Assembly (NCBI GenBank): GCA_949519155.1
Contig: CATIQU010000023.1
Coordinates: forward strand, 36,858-100,857
Length of the DNA stretch: 64,000 nt
Reading direction: 5' to 3'
Source: Polaribacter sp. SA4-10
GTDB lineage: Bacteria > Bacteroidota > Bacteroidia > Flavobacteriales > Flavobacteriaceae
Made by a program: the position numbers and the translations under genes. This document shows, in pieces, positions 36,715-42,828 of the stretch. Under the pieces are notes generated by a model. That model worked only from the letters and a program-made list of their open reading frames with translations. It was not told the DNA's origin and searched no databases. Positions within the stretch are counted from its first letter, which is position 1; each line of letters starts with the position of its first letter.

Positions 36715-38103
36715 TTATTTTGATAATTCGGTAAAATTTTGGTAAAAATGAGGAATGGTTTCGATCCCTTTTAAGTAATTCCAAATACCAAAATGTTCGT
36801 CTGGTGAGTGAATTGCATCGGAATCTAGCCCAAAGCCCATTAAAATGGTTTTGCTTTTGAGTTCTTGTTCAAACAAAGCAACAATTGGAATAGAACCTCC
36901 ACTACGTTGCGGAATCGGCGTTTTTCCGAAAGTGGTTTCATAAGCATTGCTTGCCGCTTTGTAAGCAATAGTATCAATAGGTGTTACATAGCCTTGCCCA
37001 CCATGATGTGGGGTTACTTTTACCGAAACCGATTTTGATGCGATGCTTTCAAAATGATTTTTAAACAATTCTGTAATGTCCTTCCAATCTTGGTTGGGTA
37101 CCAAACGCATCGATATTTTTGCATATGCTTTGCTGGCAATTACCGTTTTTGCACCTTGTCCCATATAACCTCCCCAGATTCCGTTGACGTCTAACGTAGG
37201 GCGAATGGAATTTCGTTCGTTGGTCGAATATCCTTTTTCACCATACACATCGCCAATATCGATTGATTTTTTATAGTTTTCTACATCAAAGGGTGCTTTT
37301 GCCATTTCAGCTCTTTCTTCTAGCGATAAATCGGCTACATTATCGTAAAAACCGGGAACGGTAATGTGGTTGTTTTCATCGTGAAGGGATGCAATCATTT
37401 TAGTTAAAATATTGATGGGGTTTGCTACGGCACCTCCATACAATCCAGAATGTAAATCTCTATTCGGGCCGGTTATTTCAACTTCTACATAGCTTAAACC
37501 ACGCAATCCTGTTGTAATGGACGGAATATCGTTTGCAATCATACCCGTGTCGGAAATTAAAATAATATCATTGGCTAATTTTTCTCTATTTCGAGGCACA
37601 AACCAAGACAGGCTTTCTGAGCCTACTTCTTCTTCTCCTTCAATCATAAACTTCACATTACACGGCAAGTTTCCGGTAGAAATCATGTATTCCATGGCTT
37701 TTACATGCATGTACATTTGCCCTTTGTCATCACAAGCACCTCTTGCAAAAATGGCACCTTCTGGATGAATCTCGGTTTTTTTAATCACTGGCTCAAAAGG
37801 AGGAGACGTCCACAATTCAATTGGATCTGCGGGTTGCACATCATAATGACCATACACCAACACGGTTGGCAAGTTGGGGTCGATGATTTTTTCGGCATAA
37901 ATAATTGGATATCCAGGAGTTTCGCAAAGCTTTACGTTATCGCAACCTGCTTTTTCTAAACTTTTTTTAACAAAGTCTGCGGTGTTTAATACGTCTTGGT
38001 TGTAGGCAGAATCGGCGCTAACAGAAGGAATCTTTAACAATTCGATGAGTTCGTCGATAAAACGATTTTTATGATTTTCTATATATGTAGTAACGTCTTT
38101 CAT
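36715..38103 (-). CDS. M20 family dipeptidase
   Basis: A 462-residue cytosolic metallo-dipeptidase with two zinc ions. The metal-binding segment GHYDVQPAD (near residues 85-93), GACDDKGQ (near 117-124) and the EGEEEVGSES acidic motif (near 153-162) are present, plus the dimerisation domain with DLHSGLYGGA. It probably completes peptide breakdown started by the adjacent M1 and S9 enzymes. It lies 20 bases upstream of the S9 gene on the same strand, so the two are likely an operon. Confidence 0.94.
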   Translation of the reverse strand: MKDVTTYIENHKNRFIDELIELLKIPSVSADSAYNQDVLNTADFVKKSLEKAGCDNVKLCETPGYPIIYAEKIIDPNLPTVLVYGHYDVQPADPIELWTSPPFEPVIKKTEIHPEGAIFARGACDDKGQMYMHVKAMEYMISTGNLPCNVKFMIEGEEEVGSESLSWFVPRNREKLANDIILISDTGMIANDIPSITTGLRGLSYVEVEITGPNRDLHSGLYGGAVANPINILTKMIASLHDENNHITVPGFYDNVADLSLEERAEMAKAPFDVENYKKSIDIGDVYGEKGYSTNERNSIRPTLDVNGIWGGYMGQGAKTVIASKAYAKISMRLVPNQDWKDITELFKNHFESIASKSVSVKVTPHHGGQGYVTPIDTIAYKAASNAYETTFGKTPIPQRSGGSIPIVALFEQELKSKTILMGFGLDSDAIHSPDEHFGIWNYLKGIETIPHFYQNFTELSK

Positions 38104-38150
38104 GTCTAAAATTTTTATGTATCAAAAATAGAAAAATAATAATGAACTTC

Positions 38151-38180
38151 TTTGCAGTTTGCAAGTATTGTTTATATTTG
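38151..38180 (+). promoter_or_regulatory. Promoter for tRNA-Leu
   Basis: TTTG at 38151-38154, an 18-base spacer and TATATTTG at 38173-38180 match the Bacteroidota consensus. The mature tRNA begins 26 bases downstream. Confidence 0.75.
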
Positions 38181-38205
38181 CACCCCGAGAATATCGGGAG
38201 CAATT

Positions 38206-38287
38206 GCAGGCGTGGTGGAATTGGTAGACACGCTAGACTTAGGATCTAGTGCCGCGAGGTGTGAGAGTTCGAGTCTCTCCGCCTGTA
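38206..38287 (+). tRNA. tRNA-Leu(TAG)
   Basis: A complete class II tRNA. The acceptor strands are GCAGGCG (38206-38212) and CGCCTGT (38280-38286), with one G-T pair at the end and discriminator A38287. The anticodon stem CTAGA/TCTAG encloses the loop CTTAGGA, so the anticodon is TAG (CUA codons). The variable arm is long and the T arm has TTCGAGT. CCA is not encoded. Confidence 0.95.
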
Positions 38288-38293
38288 CAACAC

Positions 38294-38336
38294 AAAACCT
38301 CAACATCATGATTATCATGAAGTTGAGGTTTTTTTA
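38294..38336 (+). terminator. Terminator after tRNA-Leu
   Basis: An 11-bp perfect stem (AAAACCTCAAC at 38294-38304, GTTGAGGTTTT at 38322-38332) with inner complementarity, followed by a T-run. It ends the tRNA transcript and marks the left border of a decayed region. Confidence 0.82.
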
Positions 38337-38428
38337 TTTTAAAATCTGTCGATTATTGTACGATAAAAATTCAATAGCCACAAAAATAGGGTTATTCTTA
38401 ACCTATACTTCTTGCATTTGCTGCATCA

Positions 38429-38725
38429 ATGGCTGTGCTAATCATTGAGGTTGCTGCGATTGCAATTTCGGTTACATTAAATGTTGCAGCTTTTCATCTT
38501 CAAAACTTAAAATTGTACCCAAACCCTTTTAATCAAAGCTATACCATAGAAAGTATTACTCCCATACTACTTGAAATCTATGACATTACTGGGCGGATGG
38601 TGATCTCTCAGAATTTAGGTATGGGTCACCATGAAATTGATGCTTCTGGCTAAATTTCTGGAGTTTATCTTTTTAAATTCAGTCAAATGAAAATTACTGC
38701 AACAAAAATATTGATGAATCGATAA
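38429..38725 (+). pseudogene. Orphan T9SS C-terminal sorting domain remnant
   Basis: A frame that translates as the end of a type IX secretion cargo protein: LYPNPFNQSYTI, then ILLEIYDITGRMV and, after an in-frame TAA at 38651-38653, ISGVYLFKF and TKILMNR before the final stop at 38723-38725. These are the conserved boxes of the Por secretion sorting domain (YPNP, GxxV, GxYxxxx, K-hydrophobic tail). The body of the cargo protein is missing and the domain has a stop codon inside it, so this is a gene relic. The upstream part of the frame (about residues 1-25) has no recognisable domain. Confidence 0.8.
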
Positions 38726-38749
38726 GCTAATTTTAACAAGTAAAGACCT

Positions 38750-38941
38750 TTATGGTTTAGTTTTTTCTGCCAGTTTTATGAGCGTGTTCAATTTTACTGC
38801 CTCTGTAATTGTTTTTTCGAACATTAATTTTGTTGTGGGCATGGATTCTAATTCAGTCAATTCTGTTTTGTAGTAGGATACTAAGATCGTTAGCATTTTA
38901 GTGTGACTGTCAGTTAGTGGTTTAGTGTCTTTTTCATTCAT
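38750..38941 (-). CDS. Hypothetical 63-residue protein
   Basis: A short, charged protein rich in Lys, Thr and Glu, with a predicted helical pattern and no membrane segment or cysteine. I do not recognise a family. It lies inside the decayed stretch downstream of tRNA-Leu, on the opposite strand to the neighbouring remnants. Its codon use looks normal for the window, but no homology or promoter supports it strongly, and it could be a chance frame. Confidence 0.4.
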   Translation of the reverse strand: MNEKDTKPLTDSHTKMLTILVSYYKTELTELESMPTTKLMFEKTITEAVKLNTLIKLAEKTKP

Positions 38942-39179
38942 AGCGTAAATGATTTTAGTTTTTTTTAGTCAATGAGATTTGAATAACACTATCGTATCAT
39001 AAAAATCAGTTCATAGTATATTTAAATGGTTCGTTAATTTTTTTTCGGTATTCAAGGGAATGTATATTAATCTGTAATTTTTTTTTTTCATACTAGTTAT
39101 TTGACTAAATTTTACTGTAAAATGGCTATTTGTTTATTTCTAAAAAACCTTTACCTTGTGTAAAACAACTGATAATAAA

Positions 39180-39201
39180 TATAGATATTTTTTTATCTAT
39201 A
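39180..39201. promoter_or_regulatory. Inverted repeat upstream of the broken HTH regulator
   Basis: An 8-bp inverted repeat (TATAGATA, then six T, then TATCTATA) lies 10 bases before the start codon of the phage-type HTH gene. Size and position suit an operator for autoregulation. It is not followed by a T-run typical of a terminator on the plus strand. Function is inferred from position only. Confidence 0.4.
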
Positions 39202-39211
39202 AACCAAATTA

Positions 39212-39571
39212 ATGGATAAAAAATACCCCACAATAAAAGAAAGAATTCTTCTGGTTGCTAAAAATCAAGGCCTTAGCTATGAATCTTTTTTAGCTAAAGT
39301 AGATTTAAAGTATGCAAATTTTAAAGGAAAACAAAAATTAGGAGGCATAAATTCCAAGTAAATAGAGAAAATTATATCTGAATTTCCTGATATAAATTTA
39401 CATTGGTTAATCACTGGAGATCAAAAAATGCCTACAGGAAATCAAAATATAGTAATGGAGACTCCTCTTGCATATGAAAATAGTTATAAAGACAAATATC
39501 TTTTAATGCTTGAAGAAAATAGAGAATTGCGAATTGAAAATAAATTGCTGCTTAAAAGTAGTGACGCGTAA
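39212..39571 (+). pseudogene. Phage-type HTH transcriptional regulator with in-frame stop
   Basis: The frame from ATG 39212 encodes an N-terminal helix-turn-helix (KERILLVAKNQGLSYESF) and then stops at TAA 39359-39361 after 49 codons. In the same frame the protein continues for 69 codons with IEKIISEFPDINLHWLITG, the signature of Bacteroidota phage-type repressors (usually FPDINxxWLLTG), and a C-terminal Glu-rich coiled coil. The stop sits between the HTH and this signature, so the full repressor cannot be made. An inverted repeat lies just upstream. Confidence 0.75.
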
Positions 39572-39671
39572 ATTATAAATTATTTTTTCTCAACCTATCT
39601 CAACCTTTTTTAATCCTTCAATAAATATCAAAAACTTTGGCAATAATTAATTTGGGCAAGTTATGGGCTAA

Positions 39672-39698
39672 TTGCTTTCTGTAAAATTAATACATTTG
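39672..39698 (+). promoter_or_regulatory. Possible promoter for the small zinc-ribbon gene
   Basis: TTG at 39672-39674, a 16-base spacer and TACATTTG at 39691-39698, 22 bases before the start codon. The -7 element is a perfect match; the spacer is one base shorter than usual. Confidence 0.5.
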
Positions 39699-39720
39699 AT
39701 TTCCAAATAGTTATAATTAA

Positions 39721-39870
39721 ATGAAAAGATGCCCAAAATGTAAGTCACAATCAAAAAAAAGAATGAAAAGAAAAGGTTTTTCCCGCTTTATTATTGGTTC
39801 AAGAGCTTATAGTTGCGATCATTGCAATGTTCGGTATCTTTGGTTTCCGTTCCTAGATTTCACAATTTAA
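39721..39870 (+). CDS. Small zinc-ribbon protein (49 residues)
   Basis: A short frame from ATG 39721 to TAA 39870. It encodes two CxxC pairs, CPKC at residues 4-7 and CDHC at residues 32-35, with a basic linker between them, a layout expected of a zinc ribbon. The linker reads KKRMKRKGFSRFIIGSRAYS and suggests nucleic-acid contact. A fitting -7 element lies upstream. It is the only apparently intact gene in the decayed stretch besides the 63-residue frame. Function unknown. Confidence 0.65.
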   Translation: MKRCPKCKSQSKKRMKRKGFSRFIIGSRAYSCDHCNVRYLWFPFLDFTI

Positions 39871-40241
39871 AGAAATTAAAATTATCCAAGTTTTATGATT
39901 TCTTTTTAGTTAAAAAAATAATACATTAAATTAGTTTTTATATGCAACTTATTGTTTAAATTTGAATGATTCTTCTGCAGTTTTTCATTACAGACACAAT
40001 CGGGGGATTTTGATTTGAAACGAAAGCTAAACTTCTGCAGGAGATCTTTTACAAAGAATCCTTCATTCAATACCTAATTCTGTCTTCCAATTGTTGCAGT
40101 AATTTCCACTTCATCCGCCTCTGGGAGCATATGATACTCCAATAAAGAATTTTTTAAATGCAGGCAAATAATTAACATAGTTAGAAACTTGATGAGTCTT
40201 CATAAATTTCATACCTTGTTTTTTAAATAAATTTAATTTCT
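39871..40241. other. 371-base stretch without a supported gene
   Basis: I see no supported gene here. A 34-codon minus-strand frame (40074-40178) exists, ending ..EADEVEITATIGRQN, but nothing else supports it. A near-consensus promoter for the quinone oxidoreductase lies at 40189-40218 (TTG, 20 bases, TACCTTG). The stretch may be the tail of the decayed region. Confidence 0.5.
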
Positions 40242-41222
40242 ATGAAAGCAATTGTTTGCAATCAGTTTGGGCAACCAAATACCCTACAATACCAAGATGT
40301 ACAGCCTCCAAGTCCCAAAGAAAATGAAATTTTAATCGCAGTAAAAGCGTGTAGTGTTAACTTTCCAGATACCTTAATTATTCAAGGAAAATATCAATTT
40401 CGACCTCCGTTTCCTTTTTCACCTGGAAGTGATGTCGCAGGTATTGTATTGCAAGTTGGCAAGCAGGGATCTCCATTTAAAGCAGGAGATGCCGTTGTTG
40501 GTTTTGTTCCATTTGGTGGGTTTGCAGAACAGGTTCTCATAAAAACATCCGATTGTTTTCCAAAACCAAAAAGAATGACGATGGTAAACGCTGCTGCATT
40601 TTTGTTGGCCTATGGTACATCTTATCATGCGCTAAAAGATAGAGCAAATCTACAAAAAGGTGAAACTGTTTTAGTTTTAGGTGCTTCTGGTGGCGTGGGT
40701 TTAACAGCTGTAGAGTTGGCAAAATTAATGGGAGCTAAAGTAATTGCTGCTGCATCAACAAAAGAGAAATTAGATTTGTGTCAACAATTTGGTGCTGATG
40801 AATTGTTAAACTATACAGATGAAAATCTAAAAGACCGTGTCAAGGAATTGACTAATGGTAAAGGTGTAGATGTTATTTATGATCCTGTTGGAGGTCATTT
40901 TTCTGAAGCTGCTTTAAGAGCAATTGCTTGGAATGGAAGGCATTTGGTTGTTGGCTTTGCAAATGGAGAAATTCCTAAGATTCCAGTGAATCTGACTTTG
41001 CTAAAAGGTGCAAGTATTGTGGGTGTTTTTTGGGGTGCTTTTGCACAAAAAGAACCTCAAAAGAGTTTGGCTAATATACATCAACTCCTCACGTGGTTTT
41101 TTAAAGGGAAAATAAATCCTCATATCGACAAAACCTACTCCTTACAAGACGCTCCAAAAGCCTTGGAAGACATGATGCATCGAAAAGTAAAAGGGAAGAT
41201 TGTAATAGATTTGGAACTTTAA
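40242..41222 (+). CDS. NADPH:quinone oxidoreductase family protein (zinc-independent MDR)
   Basis: A 326-residue medium-chain reductase of the quinone oxidoreductase/zeta-crystallin type. The substrate-side N-terminus with NFPDTLIIQGKY and PGSDVAGIV, the cofactor loop LGASGGVGLTAVELAK (near residues 146-161) and NGKGVDVIYDPVGG are all typical. No zinc ligands are seen. It likely reduces quinones or enones with NADPH. Its stop overlaps that of the convergent thioesterase gene. Confidence 0.92.
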   Translation: MKAIVCNQFGQPNTLQYQDVQPPSPKENEILIAVKACSVNFPDTLIIQGKYQFRPPFPFSPGSDVAGIVLQVGKQGSPFKAGDAVVGFVPFGGFAEQVLIKTSDCFPKPKRMTMVNAAAFLLAYGTSYHALKDRANLQKGETVLVLGASGGVGLTAVELAKLMGAKVIAAASTKEKLDLCQQFGADELLNYTDENLKDRVKELTNGKGVDVIYDPVGGHFSEAALRAIAWNGRHLVVGFANGEIPKIPVNLTLLKGASIVGVFWGAFAQKEPQKSLANIHQLLTWFFKGKINPHIDKTYSLQDAPKALEDMMHRKVKGKIVIDLEL

Positions 41223-41668
41223 GACTTTGGTGTTATATAGATCTCCTTATAATCTAAAGTTTTTTCGGCGTTTAGAAACAAATGATTTGCTTCTTTAGGA
41301 AGCGCCGTTAATTTGCGTTTTGTTAAATCCATCCAAGCACCATACACTTTTATAACGGCAGCCAATTCTCCAGCTTCATTAAAAACTTCATGCATCAATT
41401 TCCAACGCTCATTCTTGGAAGATACCCCTGCCAATAATATGTTTACCGTGATGTTTTCTCCCAAATGAATTTCTTTTCTAAAAGAAGTTTCTTCAGTAAA
41501 TAAAATAGGCCCCACATTGTGTTTTGTAAATTCTTGGATCGAAAAATTGTGCTCCGAAAAATAACGAATCCTTACTTCCGCAGCATACTCATTGTATGCA
41601 GTATGTCGCATGTGTCTATTGGGGTCAAAGTCAGACCATTTAGTTGCAAACTTTACTTTAAAACTCAT
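41219..41668 (-). CDS. Acyl-CoA thioesterase (hot-dog fold, 4HBT type)
   Basis: A 149-residue hot-dog-fold protein with the thioesterase catalytic-side segment WSDFDPNRHMRHTAYNEY (near residues 11-28), in which the Asp and the following region are typical of YbgC/4HBT enzymes. It should hydrolyse acyl-CoA thioesters. It follows the ABC permease gene by five bases on the same strand, so the two are probably co-transcribed. Confidence 0.85.
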   Translation of the reverse strand: MSFKVKFATKWSDFDPNRHMRHTAYNEYAAEVRIRYFSEHNFSIQEFTKHNVGPILFTEETSFRKEIHLGENITVNILLAGVSSKNERWKLMHEVFNEAGELAAVIKVYGAWMDLTKRKLTALPKEANHLFLNAEKTLDYKEIYITPKS

Positions 41669-41673
41669 TTTTT

Positions 41674-42753
41674 TTAATTTTTAACATCCAATGCATCGCG
41701 CAGCGTATTTCCTAACAGCATAAAAGCCATTACCAAACTCATAATTGCTAAACCAGGAATAAGTGCCAAAAAAGGCTTTCCTAAGATAATATAATTATAG
41801 TGATTCTTAATCATTGCACCCCATGAAGGAGTAGGGGGTTGTGCACCAATACCAAGAAAACTTAAGCCACTTTCTATTAAAATAGCTCCTGCAAAGTTTG
41901 CTGCAGAAATTACAATAATTGGTGCCATAATATTGGGTAAAATATGGCGAAAAATAATTCTGAAATCAGAATAACCCAATGCTTTAGCAGCTTCTACATA
42001 TTGTTGTTGTTTCATGGTGATTACCTGTCCTCGTACCACTCTGGCAACCTCTACCCACATGGTGAGTCCGACCGCAATAAAAACTTGCCAAACCCCTTTT
42101 CCTAGAGCCAACGTGATTGCGATGACCAATAATAAAGTTGGTATAGACCAGGTAATATTGATGATCCACATGATAAGCGCATCTAGTTTACCTCCAAAGT
42201 ACCCACCAATAGCGCCGATAAATATGCCAATAAAAAGAGAAATAAATACCGCTACAAAACCGATAGAAAAAGAAATTCTAGTACCAATTAACAAACGACT
42301 CAATAGATCTCTACCATACTTGTCAGTTCCGAAATAAAAAGTTTTTTGTTTGATATAAGTTTCGGGTTTATTATGAATGGCGGTAAGCGGGTATTCTTTT
42401 AGGAGTCCATCCGCATATTTTATGATTTCTAAATTTTCGCCGTTTATTTTGTAAGATAAAATCGGAACCTCTGTTCCAGTATCTTTGTTTCCGTGGATTA
42501 AAAAATCCAGCAAAGAAGTTTCCTTTTTGTCATTTGATGGAATTGTTAACATGTTCACTTTAAAGCCAGGAGGTTTTGAGTGAATCTCTAAATGCATCTG
42601 ATTGGCAAAATTGCTATTGTCTGGAGCCAAAGGATAGCAGAATACAGCGACAAACCCACAGAAAAGAATGAAACATAAGCTGATCATTCCTACTTTGTTT
42701 TGCTTGAACTTTTTGAACGCTAACTGAGAAAGTGATTTTGATTGTTGAAGCAT
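41674..42753 (-). CDS. OppC/DppC-type ABC transporter permease
   Basis: A 359-residue permease of peptide or nickel importers. It has an N-terminal OppC leader helix, an unusually long periplasmic insertion (about residues 45-135) and five C-terminal helices with the ATPase-contact loop EAAKALGYSDFRIIFRHILPN without its last residues (near 252-270). No binding protein, second permease or ATPase lies beside it, so the rest of the transporter is elsewhere. A consensus promoter lies directly upstream, inside the terminator of prc. Confidence 0.9.
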   Translation of the reverse strand: MLQQSKSLSQLAFKKFKQNKVGMISLCFILFCGFVAVFCYPLAPDNSNFANQMHLEIHSKPPGFKVNMLTIPSNDKKETSLLDFLIHGNKDTGTEVPILSYKINGENLEIIKYADGLLKEYPLTAIHNKPETYIKQKTFYFGTDKYGRDLLSRLLIGTRISFSIGFVAVFISLFIGIFIGAIGGYFGGKLDALIMWIINITWSIPTLLLVIAITLALGKGVWQVFIAVGLTMWVEVARVVRGQVITMKQQQYVEAAKALGYSDFRIIFRHILPNIMAPIIVISAANFAGAILIESGLSFLGIGAQPPTPSWGAMIKNHYNYIILGKPFLALIPGLAIMSLVMAFMLLGNTLRDALDVKN

Positions 42754-42760
42754 ATAAATA

Positions 42761-42790
42761 CAAAAATAGAAAATCGAATACCTTTTGCAA
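42761..42790 (-). promoter_or_regulatory. Promoter for the OppC-like permease
   Basis: On the minus strand, TTG (plus 42788-42790), a 19-base spacer and TATTTTTG (plus 42761-42768). It drives the permease and thioesterase pair. It overlaps the prc terminator: the -33 element lies in the loop of that hairpin. Confidence 0.72.
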
Positions 42791-42804
42791 GCATATTCGA
42801 TTTT
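42762..42804 (-). terminator. Terminator after prc
   Basis: A perfect 11-bp inverted repeat (AAAATCGAATA at 42770-42780 and TATTCGATTTT at 42794-42804) with a 13-base loop. On the minus strand it follows prc and is followed by a short T-rich tract. It is interleaved with the promoter of the next gene. Confidence 0.72.
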
Positions 42805-42828
42805 TATATTTTAGGAATAGTAAAAGTT

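Noticed and set aside
38152..38448. A 98-codon plus-strand frame across the tRNA-Leu region.
   Set aside because: It runs straight through the tRNA and its terminator, so it is a chance frame.
40074..40178. A 34-codon minus-strand frame ending in EADEVEITATIGRQN.
   Set aside because: Too short, no homology I recognise and no promoter; kept only as a note for the non-coding stretch.
38288..40241. A repeat of the tRNA-Leu 3' end that would prove site-specific integration.
   Set aside because: I found only a 7-base match (TCCGCCT near 40105); that is not enough for an attachment site.
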